Positions 11,390 to 24,064 of a stretch of DNA of 64,000 nt are shown in pieces. The position numbers and the translations under genes are program-made. The notes below the pieces were generated by a model. The model was not told the DNA's origin, searched no databases, and worked only from the letters and a program-made list of their open reading frames with translations. The DNA is from Metellina segmentata (lineage: Eukaryota; Arthropoda; Arachnida; Araneae; Tetragnathidae), in assembly GCA_947359465.1 (NCBI GenBank), contig OX375881.1, positions 123,825,967 through 123,889,966 of the forward strand, written 5' to 3'. How positions within the stretch are numbered: the first letter of the stretch is position 1; the number at the start of each line of letters is the position of its first letter.

Positions 11390-14300
11390 GCAATGATTCC
11401 ATCAACATTTACTATTAGAAAAGATTACGATGATGGCCAAACATGTGGAGGTGTTGCACTGCTTACCTCCCATGACTTGCCAGTCACTCAAATTAACCTC
11501 AAAACAAATCTCCAAACTGTTGCTGTAAGGCTTCACGTCAATATCTTAACTGCAATATGTAATTTATGCTTACCTCCTAAAACCCATATCACCACTTCTG
11601 AATTAAATAATTTAATCGATCAACTTCCGCAACCATTCATTGTACTTTGTGACCTAAATGGCCATAATATTCTCTGGGGCAATTCAGACATTAATCGTAG
11701 AGGCAAACAAATTATAAAACTAATAACGGACAATGATTTATGTATAATGAATAACGGCCAACCTACTTACTTTCACTTACCTTCACTTACTTACCATTCA
11801 ATAGATCTGGCAATTTGCACTCCTTCAATTTTGCAGTTTTGGACTTTTTGTGTGGTTCCTTACCTTTACAATAGTGACCATTATCCTATAAAACTAAAAT
11901 ATGCAGGCCAATACTAACGCTCCTCTGTCAGCCAAACTAACTATATATTTGAAACTGCAAACTGGCCACTCTTTACTAGCCTCGCAGATATTTCTAACTC
12001 AGTAGAAACTGGTGACATCGATGAAGTCACTTCAAGGATAACAGACATAATTATAGCTAGTGCTGACGCCTCAATTAAAAAAGTCAGAAATACGCCTAAA
12101 AAACAAAAGAACCCTTGGTGGAATGAGGAATGTAGCGATGCGTATCGGAAGCAAAGGAAAGCCTGGAATATCTTCAATAGATATCCAACAAGAGAAAACT
12201 ATATTATTTATAAAAAAACAAAAGCTGCCTTTCGAAAAATTCAACGACTTAGTAAGAGGGATTCTTGGATAAATTATGTCAATAGTATAAATAGTAAGAC
12301 CACAAGTAAACAACTATGGAACAGGATTAAAAGAATTTCCGGTGTTTAACCCAATAGACAAATTCCTATTCTAGAACATAACAATCAAATACTATCGGCA
12401 CCCAAATACATAGCAAGCACAATTGCTTCATGCCTTTCCGAAATATCTAGCTCCAATAACTACACTGAAAGTTTAAAAAAAATTAAAGTTGCATCTGAAA
12501 AGACTAAAGTTAATTTTACTTCAAACTGCATACTATCATATAATTGTGATTTTACTTTCTCCGAATTGACAAAGGCTTTATCCTTAGTTAACAAATCAAC
12601 TCCTGGCCCAGATAATATTAGTTACATCATGCTCAAACATTTATCAACTAGTTCTCTAAATAACCTCTTGAAATTTTACAGTATAATTTGGAACGAGCAC
12701 ACTTTTCCGCAGTCATGGAGGTATGCTAATATAATACCCATACTTAAGCCGAATAAAGATCCCAAGAACCCTTCCAACTACCGTCCATTAGCCCTGACAA
12801 GCTGCTTATGCAAAATTTTAGAAAAGATGATCAACGCGAGGTTAATTTATATTTTAGAAAAGGATGAATGTCTCTCTCCATTTCAAATTGGTTTCAGGAA
12901 AAATTGATCCACTATTGATAATCTTGACTGAAATCAGAAACGCATTTGTACAAAATAAACATCTCGTCTCGATTTTTTTCGATATCGAAAAAGCTTACGA
13001 TCGAGCATGGAGACATGGAATTTTAAAAGATATTTTTAATTATGATATAAGAGGAAATCTGCCGATTTTTATTCAAATTTTTTTAGAAAAAAAGATATTT
13101 TAAAGTAAAGATTGGATCAATTTTTTCAGATGTTTTTACTCAAGAGGAGGGAGTGCCACAAGGCAGTGTTTTAAGTGTTACTTTATTTATTTTAAAAATT
13201 AACAATATTGTTTCTCAATTGCCTCCTTCAGTTAACGGTCGTATTTACGTTGACGATCTGCCAATTTCATGCGCAGCTAAAGACATTCGTTTAATAGAGT
13301 AATATAACTTCAACAGGCCGTTAACAAAATCACACATTGGACTAACGGAAATGGTTTCAGTTTCTCACCTTCCAAAACCTCGTGTGTTCATTTTTGTAAA
13401 AAAATGAAATCTTCACCTTGACCCTGAAATATTTTTCAAAGATATTTTAATTAATGTTGTGGACAATATCAAATTTTTAGGTATCATATTTGACAAGAAG
13501 TTGACTTTTCAACCGCATATTTTAAATCTACGCAAACGTTGCGAAAACGCTCTTAACATCTTACGAGTTTTATCAAAATTATCATGGGGATCCGATCGAG
13601 CTTGTCTTTTAAAAATATATAGAGCATTATAATACGATCAAAATTACATTACGGCTGCGTGATGTATGGTTCAGCAAGAAAATCTGCTCTTCAAATCCTG
13701 AACATTATCCACCACACAGCTTTACGTTTATGTTCTAGTGCCTTTAGGACTTCACCCGTAAGCAGCTTGTATGTAGAATCTTTTGATCCTCCCCTGGACT
13801 TAAGACGACAGTTGTTGTCCTTGGAATATTATTTTAGATTAACCTCAACTCCTCATCACCCATTGCATACCTTTCATCACAGTCCATATTTAAAACGCCT
13901 TTATCAAGCAAAAACATCCTTCATCCCTACATTCCACTTAAGAATGCTGGATTTAATGAACGGATCCCCTAAATTTCTTCACTTGATGTCTCCCAGAAAA
14001 AACTGTATTATTTCTCTCCTTGGTTTAATCATGATTTTGAATTTCAAAACTCCTTCCAAGATTTTTATAAGGCAGATACTTCTGATATTATTTACAAACA
14101 ACTCTTTCTAAAGCATTTAGAAAAATACTCTAATTGTATACATATTTATACGGACGGGACTAAAAAGGCAAACTATGTTGGAGCTGCGTTCACTATTAAT
14201 GATTCCCTTCACAGTTTCAAACTTCATTATTCATGTTCTGTTTTTACCGCTGAAATAATGGCCATCTATAAAGCACTAGAACATATATCCGATCATTGTC

Positions 14301-14518
14301 ATAAAAATAAATCATTTTCACAGATTCATTAAGTGAACAGTCATTAAAACATCCTGATCATGACAAGTCATCCCATTGTTTTAGAGTCACTGAAAATAAT
14401 TTATCATCTTTCATCCAAAAATTTTAGCTTGGTATTTTGTTGGATTCCATCTCACGTTGGGATATCAAGAAATGAGATTATCGACAAAATCGCCAAATCG
14501 GCCGTAAATCATATTAGT
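11390..14518 (+). mobile_element. LINE-A copy 2
   Basis: Parts: endonuclease 11393-11917, RT fingers 12566-12907, palm 12864-13103 with YVDD at 13246-13257, connection 13659-14111, RNase H to 14518. It still has the GKQIIK form of the endonuclease (also in copy 1), whereas copies 3-8 have GKQIEK, a two-base difference. It is therefore the last LINE piece of the left-hand variant group. Confidence 0.9.
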
Positions 14519-14853
14519 TGCTTGACAGTTCTTCCTTAGGCTGATTTCCTAATCCTCTGCCTTGTCGTCCTCCAAACAGTAACACTAGTCCATGAGCATA
14601 TTTCACTTATTTATTTACAAATTTCTTGACTATAGTATTTACAGGTATAATACATGGTCGGGAATAATACCCTTCGATCTCCAGCGCAAAACAAAACGTC
14701 CTGCTTCCTCGCTGGTCTTCGTGCAAGTCCTTTCTCTTTTAAACCCTCCCCAAACGGGTTCCTTTTCCAAAAACCCGAGGGGGACCCCCGTGGAGTTCGA
14801 TTCTATGTCCATCGACCCGTCCCAAACCCGGTGAGGTTACGGGAAACTTCACA
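14519..14853 (-). repeat. Gypsy 3' LTR, array copy 3
   Basis: 335 bp. It is the first LTR with CGTCCTGC in place of the CGTCATGC seen in copies 1 and 2 (near 14700). PPT complement at 14854-14863. Confidence 0.65.
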
Positions 14854-15275
14854 CCTCCCCTCCGGTTTATAATTACGGGGCCACTTGGTCCCGAAATTGA
14901 AACCATAACAAAAAAAATACAATGACCAATACTTCTCTCCTCGGGCAACGTCATCATTCCAAATCCAGATACCCAAAAAGGTGTATTGATGTTTGTGTCC
15001 CCAAGTCGGCAGGTATGCCTGAAATGAGTCTCTCATGCGTGAGCTCACAAACTTAAATTTTACAACTGTAATTATAACTTCTATGCTATCTTTGCACTTA
15101 TGATAACAAAACAGTTTACTCAAAATACCAAAATGTTAATCCGTTTAATTAAAGAATACTAGCAATCCAAAACATATTCTTAAATACAGTTGTTTCGTGT
15201 AAACAAACCCAATAAATTGCTATATTATGGGATCCATTGATACAGTACAACATATCTTTAGTGATCATAAAATCA

Positions 15276-16057
15276 CTAGCATTGTTCTTCATACATTCTC
15301 GATAAAGCATCAGCATCGGCATTTAAAATACCTGGCTTATGAGCTATCGATACGTTGTACCGAGGTAAAGCCAATGCCCACCTCTGAAGTCTGGCGTTTT
15401 TGGGTACACCTTCCGTTAAATATTTCAATGGATTATGGTCAGTGTGCAACAGTATACTCTGACCATACGTCCAAGTGTCAAATTTTCCCAAAGCCCAAAT
15501 TACCGCGTAAGCCTCTCTTTCAATTGCGCTCCATTTCATTTGCGCAGGTGTGAGCTTTTGGCTTGCGAATGTTATTGGTCTTGGGTAGCCTTTCTCATCT
15601 CCCTGAACCAGACAGGCTCCTATACCCGTTGCTGAGGCATCTGTGTGGATTTCAAACGGCTTATTAATATCCGGTGTAGACAGATATACCGCTTTACACA
15701 AAGCCTCTTTAAGTTTTTTAAACGCGTTGTCGGCGTCATCGGTCCATGGGATAACATTGGGGACTGGTTTCTTCGTTAACTCTGTTAGGGGTTTCGCTAT
15801 TTCCGCATAGCGTGGCACATACTCCCTGTAGTAGTTCATGAGCCCTAACACTGACCGTAGTGCCTTTTTCGTTTTAGGCACGTTCAACTGCTGTATTGTC
15901 GCTATTTTCCCAGGATCTGGACCATGTTTCCCTGAACCCACCACGTGCCCCAAATACCTTACTTCTGCCTTCGCGAAGGAACACTTTTCCAAATTAGCCG
16001 CGAAGTTCAAAGACCTTAGAGTTTGGAGTACTGCTTTTAGATGAGTCAAGTGGTCCT

Positions 16058-16126
<69 letters not shown>

Positions 16127-17734
16127 CTGAGAATAAATTATTATATCATCTATAAAGCTCTCTGCGTAATCTGAGTGTGCCCTCAACGCTTGGTTCATAA
16201 CCCTTTGGAAAGTGGCTGCGGCTCCTGAGACTCCAAATGGCATGACCCTCCATTGGTATTGCCCTTTGGGTGACACAAAACTAGTTAGTTCTTTCGAACT
16301 CTCCTCCATCGGAATCTCCCAATATCCCTTTAAAAGGTCGAGCGTAGTTAGGAATTTTGCACGTCCTGCCTTGAATCTTAATTCATCCGAATTTTGCATT
16401 GGGAACGCTACAATCTGACTCTCCGCATTGAGACCTCGATAGTCGCAACACAACCGTACAGTACCATCCTTTTTTGCCACACAGACTATGGGGTAGGCAA
16501 TCTCCGCTGTAGACGGTTCAATGAGCTCCCTCATTATCAACTCCTCAATCTGCTTCTCGACCTGCGGTTTAATTGACTCGGGTATCCTATAAATGTGCGG
16601 TTGTTTCCGTTCTACGCCCGGTTTCAGTCGAATTGTGTGGGACTCTACATTGGCTTTCCTCATCTCTCCATTGAATAGAGAGCCAAATACGTTCAACAAA
16701 GAACACAATTCTCGTTTCTGATGTCCTCGTAAGTGATCAAGTCCCTTGCTCTTACCGAACGTCTCGATATTTTGCCTGCCGTTTATTGGTTTGTCAATAG
16801 GCGCGTCCAGGACTTCTCCGAATTCTTCGTCTGACTCATATATTACTCCCACTGCCCCGATGGGTTGTACGTACTTGCGTATCTTATTTTGATGTAAATG
16901 ACGGGAACTACCATCTGACAACTTCACTATATACGAGTGGGGTGATTTGACTTCCACTATTTCTCCTGGCCCCATCCATCTCGAACAAAGCTTGTTTGTA
17001 CTGTCGGGAAACAGGACAACTACTTCATCACCCAGTCCGAACTGTCGATTGGAGGACCTTAAATTGTGGAGATGGACGTACCGTGCCTGTTGTACTTCAG
17101 CCTGTGTCGTAGCGAATTCCTGAGCCGATTTTAGCCTATCTCTGAGTGACCTGAGATATTCTGAGACTGATTCCCCCACTCCTTGAGGTATCACGGCTTC
17201 TTCCACCCAACTGGATTTTAAGATCGCCAACGGGCCTTCCGGTAAAAGACCGTACATTAACATGAACGGTGGTACACCCGTAGTGGAACTTGGCGCTTCT
17301 CTATACGCATATAATAAATAGGGTAGTAATTTATCCCACTCTCTTCCTTGATCACTAATAGCATGATGAAGCATATTTTTCATGGTCCCTATAAACCTTT
17401 CCACTAATCCGTTCGCGGAAGGGTATCCAGGTGTCGAAAACTTTGGGGTTACGTCCAACTTACCCAAAAATTCCTTGGTTAACAGGGATGCAAAACTTGT
17501 CCCATTATCCATAGCGATAATCCGTGGAACCCCCATCCTCATGAACACCTCAGTGAATGCCTCACAGGTTGCCTTTGCAGTTAACGATCTCAAAGGTACC
17601 GCCTCCGGCCATCTACTGTGTTGTTCCATAATGCATAACACTTACTGATGCCCCCTTGAAGATTTAGGCTCTACTGGCCCAAAAATGTCCGCATTAACCA
17701 CCTGAAACGGCAACTCAGGAGACCTATTTAAGAA
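15276..17734 (-). pseudogene. pol: Gypsy-like pol, copy 3 (frame broken at CA tract)
   Basis: Integrase to RT motif C reads at 16046-17641 (531 codons), and the rest of RT plus RNase H at 15276-16124. The break is due only to the tract of 32 repeats. It is the first copy with the right-hand variant set: APSSTTG (copies 1-2 have APKSTTG), RQNIET (RQDIET), CSLLNVFG (CSFLNVFG) and ESSKEL (ESLKEL). The shared stop is at 17642-17644. Confidence 0.88.
16060..16123. repeat. (CA)32 microsatellite inside RT, copy 3
   Basis: The longest tract in the window, 64 bp. It shifts the pol frame. Confidence 0.97.
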
Positions 17735-20700
17735 GCAATGATTCCATCAACATTTACTATTAGAAAAGATTACGATGATGGCCAAACATGTGGAGGTGTT
17801 GCACTGCTTACCTCCCATGACTTGCCAGTCACTCAAATTAACCTCAAAACAAATCTCCAAACTGTTGCTGTAAGGCTTCACGTCAATATCTTAACTGCAA
17901 TATGTAATTTATGCTTACCTCCTAAAACCCATATCACCACTTCTGAATTAAATAATTTAATCGATCAACTTCCGCAACCATTCATTGTACTTTGTGACCT
18001 AAATGGCCATAATATTCTCTGGGGCAATTCAGACATTAATCGTAGAGGCAAACAAATTGAAAAACTAATAACGGACAATGATTTATGTATAATGAATAAC
18101 GGCCAACCTACTTACTTTCACTTACCTTCACTTACTTACCATTCAATAGATCTGGCAATTTGCACTCCTTCAATTTTGCAGTTTTGGACTTTTTGTGTGG
18201 TTCCTTACCTTTACAATAGTGACCATTATCCTATAAAACTAAAATATGCAGGCCAATACTAACGCTCCTCTGTCAGCCAAACTAACTATATATTTGAAAC
18301 TGCAAACTGGCCACTCTCTACTAGCCTCGCAGATATTTCTAACTCAGTAGAAACTGGTGACATCGATGAAGTCACTTCAAGGATAACAGACATAATTATA
18401 GCTAGTGCTGACGCCTCAATTAAAAAAGTCAGAAATACGCCTAAAAAACAAAAGAACCCTTGGTGGAATGAGGAATGTAGCGATGCGTATCGGAAGCAAA
18501 GGAAAGCCTGGAATATCTTCAATAGATATCCAACAAGAGAAAACTATATTATTTATAAAAAAACAAAAGCTGCCTTTCGAAAAATTCAACGACTTAGTAA
18601 GAGGGATTCTTGGATAAATTATGTCAATAGTATAAATAGTAAGACCACAAGTAAACAACTATGGAACAGGATTAAAAGAATTTCCGGTGTTTAACCCAAT
18701 AGACAAATTCCTATTCTAGAACATAACAATCAAATACTATCGGCACCCAAATACATAGCAAGCACAATTGCTTCATGCCTTTCCGAAATATCTAGCTCCA
18801 ATAACTACACTGAAAGTTTAAAAAAAATTAAAGTTGCATCTGAAAAGACTAAAGTTAATTTTACTTCAAACTGCATACTATCATATAATTGTGATTTTAC
18901 TTTCTCCGAATTGACAAAGGCTTTATCCTTAGTTAACAAATCAACTCCTGGCCCAGATAATATTAGTTACATCATGCTCAAACATTTATCAACTAGTTCT
19001 CTAAATAACCTCTTGAAATTTTACAGTATAATTTGGAACGAGCACACTTTTCCGCAGTCATGGAGGTATGCTAATATAATACCCATACTTAAGCCGAATA
19101 AAGATCCCAAGAACCCTTCCAACTACCGTCCATTAGCCCTGACAAGCTGCTTATGCAAAATTTTAGAAAAGATGATCAACGCGAGGTTAATTTATATTTT
19201 AGAAAAGGATGAATGTCTCTCTCCATTTCAAATTGGTTTCAGGAAAAATTGATCCACTATTGATAATCTTGACTGAAATCAGAAACGCATTTGTACAAAA
19301 TAAACATCTCGTCTCGATTTTTTTCGATATCGAAAAAGCTTACGATCGAGCATGGAGACATGGAATTTTAAAAGATATTTTTAATTATGATATAAGAGGA
19401 AATCTGCCGATTTTTATTCAAATTTTTTTAGAAAAAAAGATATTTTAAAGTAAAGATTGGATCAATTTTTTCAGATGTTTTTACTCAAGAGGAGGGAGTG
19501 CCACAAGGCAGTGTTTTAAGTGTTACTTTATTTATTTTAAAAATTAACAATATTGTTTCTCAATTGCCTCCTTCAGTTAACGGTCGTATTTACGTTGACG
19601 ATCTGCCAATTTCATGCGCAGCTAAAGACATTCGTTTAATAGAGTAATATAACTTCAACAGGCCGTTAACAAAATCACACATTGGACTAACGGAAATGGT
19701 TTCAGTTTCTCACCTTCCAAAACCTCGTGTGTTCATTTTTGTAAAAAAATGAAATCTTCACCTTGACCCTGAAATATTTTTCAAAGATATTTTAATTAAT
19801 GTTGTGGACAATATCAAATTTTTAGGTATCATATTTGACAAGAAGTTGACTTTTCAACCGCATATTTTAAATCTACGCAAACGTTGCGAAAACGCTCTTA
19901 ACATCTTACGAGTTTTATCAAAATTATCATGGGGATCCGATCGAGCTTGTCTTTTAAAAATATATAGAGCATTATAATACGATCAAAATTACATTACGGC
20001 TGCGTGATGTATGGTTCAGCAAGAAAATCTGCTCTTCAAATCCTGAACATTATCCACCACACAGCTTTACGTTTATGTTCTAGTGCCTTTAGGACTTCAC
20101 CCGTAAGCAGCTTGTATGTAGAATCTTTTGATCCTCCCCTGGACTTAAGACGACAGTTGTTGTCCTTGGAATATTATTTTAGATTAACCTCAACTCCTCA
20201 TCACCCATTGCATACCTTTCATCACAGTCCATATTTAAAACGCCTTTATCAAGCAAAAACATCCTTCATCCCTACATTCCACTTAAGAATGCTGGATTTA
20301 ATGAACGGATCCCCTAAATTTCTTCACTTGATGTCTCCCAGAAAAAACTGTATTATTTCTCTCCTTGGTTTAATCATGATTTTGAATTTCAAAACTCCTT
20401 CCAAGATTTTTATAAGGCAGATACTTCTGATATTATTTACAAACAACTCTTTCTAAAGCATTTAGAAAAATACTCTAATTGTATACATATTTATACGGAC
20501 GGGACTAAAAAGGCAAACTATGTTGGAGCTGCGTTCACTATTAATGATTCCCTTCACAGTTTCAAACTTCATTATTCATGTTCTGTTTTTACCGCTGAAA
20601 TAATGGCCATCTATAAAGCACTAGAACATATATCCGATCATTGTCATAAAAATAAATCATTTTCACAGATTCATTAAGTGAACAGTCATTAAAACATCCT

Positions 20701-20863
20701 GATCATGACAAGTCATCCCATTGTTTTAGAGTCACTGAAAATAATTTATCATCTTTCATCCAAAAATTTTAGCTTGGTATTTTGTTGGATTCCATCTCAC
20801 GTTGGGATATCAAGAAATGAGATTATCGACAAAATCGCCAAATCGGCCGTAAATCATATTAGT
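17735..20863 (+). mobile_element. LINE-A copy 3
   Basis: Parts: endonuclease 17738-18262 (first with GKQIEK), RT fingers 18911-19252, palm 19209-19448 with YVDD at 19591-19602, connection 20004-20456, RNase H to 20863. It shares CTCTCTACT near 18315 with copy 5 only; the other copies read CTCTTTACT. Confidence 0.9.
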
Positions 20864-21198
20864 TGCTTGACAGTTCTTCCTTAGGCTGATTTCCTAATCC
20901 TCTGCCTTGTCGTCCTCCAAACAGTAACACTAGTCCATGAGCATATTTCACTTATTTATTTACAAATTTCTTGACTATAGTATTTACAGGTATAATACAT
21001 GGTCGGGAATAATACCCTTCGATCTCCAGCGCAAAACAAAACGTCCTGCTTCCTCGCTGGTCTTCGTGCAAGTCCTTTCTCTTTTAAACCCTCCCCAAAC
21101 GGGTTCCTTTTCCAAAAACCCGAGGGGGACCCCCGTGGAGTTCGATTCTATGTCCATCGACCCGTCCCAAACCCGGTGAGGTTACGGGAAACTTCACA
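20864..21198 (-). repeat. Gypsy 3' LTR, array copy 4
   Basis: 335 bp, same variant type as copy 3. PPT complement at 21199-21208. Confidence 0.65.
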
Positions 21199-21620
21199 CC
21201 TCCCCTCCGGTTTATAATTACGGGGCCACTTGGTCCCGAAATTGAAACCATAACAAAAAAAATACAATGACCAATACTTCTCTCCTCGGGCAACGTCATC
21301 ATTCCAAATCCAGATACCCAAAAAGGTGTATTGATGTTTGTGTCCCCAAGTCGGCAGGTATGCCTGAAATGAGTCTCTCATGCGTGAGCTCACAAACTTA
21401 AATTTTACAACTGTAATTATAACTTCTATGCTATCTTTGCACTTATGATAACAAAACAGTTTACTCAAAATACCAAAATGTTAATCCGTTTAATTAAAGA
21501 ATACTAGCAATCCAAAACATATTCTTAAATACAGTTGTTTCGTGTAAACAAACCCAATAAATTGCTATATTATGGGATCCATTGATACAGTACAACATAT
21601 CTTTAGTGATCATAAAATCA

Positions 21621-22402
21621 CTAGCATTGTTCTTCATACATTCTCGATAAAGCATCAGCATCGGCATTTAAAATACCTGGCTTATGAGCTATCGATACGT
21701 TGTACCGAGGTAAAGCCAATGCCCACCTCTGAAGTCTGGCGTTTTTGGGTACACCTTCCGTTAAATATTTCAATGGATTATGGTCAGTGTGCAACAGTAT
21801 ACTCTGACCATACGTCCAAGTGTCAAATTTTCCCAAAGCCCAAATTACCGCGTAAGCCTCTCTTTCAATTGCGCTCCATTTCATTTGCGCAGGTGTGAGC
21901 TTTTGGCTTGCGAATGTTATTGGTCTTGGGTAGCCTTTCTCATCTCCCTGAACCAGACAGGCTCCTATACCCGTTGCTGAGGCATCTGTGTGGATTTCAA
22001 ACGGCTTATTAATATCCGGTGTAGACAGATATACCGCTTTACACAAAGCCTCTTTAAGTTTTTTAAACGCGTTGTCGGCGTCATCGGTCCATGGGATAAC
22101 ATTGGGGACTGGTTTCTTCGTTAACTCTGTTAGGGGTTTCGCTATTTCCGCATAGCGTGGCACATACTCCCTGTAGTAGTTCATGAGCCCTAACACTGAC
22201 CGTAGTGCCTTTTTCGTTTTAGGCACGTTCAACTGCTGTATTGTCGCTATTTTCCCAGGATCTGGACCATGTTTCCCTGAACCCACCACGTGCCCCAAAT
22301 ACCTTACTTCTGCCTTCGCGAAGGAACACTTTTCCAAATTAGCCGCGAAGTTCAAAGACCTTAGAGTTTGGAGTACTGCTTTTAGATGAGTCAAGTGGTC
22401 CT

Positions 22403-22456
<54 letters not shown>

Positions 22457-24064
22457 CTGAGAATAAATTATTATATCATCTATAAAGCTCTCTGCGTAAT
22501 CTGAGTGTGCCCTCAACGCTTGGTTCATAACCCTTTGGAAAGTGGCTGCGGCTCCTGAGACTCCAAATGGCATGACCCTCCATTGGTATTGCCCTTTGGG
22601 TGACACAAAACTAGTTAGTTCTTTCGAACTCTCCTCCATCGGAATCTCCCAATATCCCTTTAAAAGGTCGAGCGTAGTTAGGAATTTTGCACGTCCTGCC
22701 TTGAATCTTAATTCATCCGAATTTTGCATTGGGAACGCTACAATCTGACTCTCCGCATTGAGACCTCGATAGTCGCAACACAACCGTACAGTACCATCCT
22801 TTTTTGCCACACAGACTATGGGGTAGGCAATCTCCGCTGTAGACGGTTCAATGAGCTCCCTCATTATCAACTCCTCAATCTGCTTCTCGACCTGCGGTTT
22901 AATTGACTCGGGTATCCTATAAATGTGCGGTTGTTTCCGTTCTACGCCCGGTTTCAGTCGAATTGTGTGGGACTCTACATTGGCTTTCCTCATCTCTCCA
23001 TTGAATAGAGAGCCAAATACGTTCAACAAAGAACACAATTCTCGTTTCTGATGTCCTCGTAAGTGATCAAGTCCCTTGCTCTTACCGAACGTCTCGATAT
23101 TTTGCCTGCCGTTTATTGGTTTGTCAATAGGCGCGTCCAGGACTTCTCCGAATTCTTCGTCTGACTCATATATTACTCCCACTGCCCCGATGGGTTGTAC
23201 GTACTTGCGTATCTTATTTTGATGTAAATGACGGGAACTACCATCTGACAACTTCACTATATACGAGTGGGGTGATTTGACTTCCACTATTTCTCCTGGC
23301 CCCATCCATCTCGAACAAAGCTTGTTTGTACTGTCGGGAAACAGGACAACTACTTCATCACCCAGTCCGAACTGTCGATTGGAGGACCTTAAATTGTGGA
23401 GATGGACGTACCGTGCCTGTTGTACTTCAGCCTGTGTCGTAGCGAATTCCTGAGCCGATTTTAGCCTATCTCTGAGTGACCTGAGATATTCTGAGACTGA
23501 TTCCCCCACTCCTTGAGGTATCACGGCTTCTTCCACCCAACTGGATTTTAAGATCGCCAACGGGCCTTCCGGTAAAAGACCGTACATTAACATGAACGGT
23601 GGTACACCCGTAGTGGAACTTGGCGCTTCTCTATACGCATATAATAAATAGGGTAGTAATTTATCCCACTCTCTTCCTTGATCACTAATAGCATGATGAA
23701 GCATATTTTTCATGGTCCCTATAAACCTTTCCACTAATCCGTTCGCGGAAGGGTATCCAGGTGTCGAAAACTTTGGGGTTACGTCCAACTTACCCAAAAA
23801 TTCCTTGGTTAACAGGGATGCAAAACTTGTCCCATTATCCATAGCGATAATCCGTGGAACCCCCATCCTCATGAACACCTCAGTGAATGCCTCACAGGTT
23901 GCCTTTGCAGTTAACGATCTCAAAGGTACCGCCTCCGGCCATCTACTGTGTTGTTCCATAATGCATAACACTTACTGATGCCCCCTTGAAGATTTAGGCT
24001 CTACTGGCCCAAAAATGTCCGCATTAACCACCTGAAACGGCAACTCAGGAGACCTATTTAAGAA
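21621..24064 (-). pseudogene. pol: Gypsy-like pol, copy 4 (frame broken by 1-bp loss beside CA tract)
   Basis: Integrase to RT motif C reads at 22391-23971 (526 codons), and the remainder at 21621-22454. The tract has 25 repeats, which alone would keep the frame, but one C is missing next to it (CTCCACAC where other copies have CTCCCACAC). Copy 8 has exactly the same repeat number and the same missing base. Shared stop at 23972-23974. Confidence 0.88.
22404..22453. repeat. (CA)25 microsatellite inside RT, copy 4
   Basis: 50 bp, preceded by a single-C deletion that is also present in copy 8. Confidence 0.97.
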
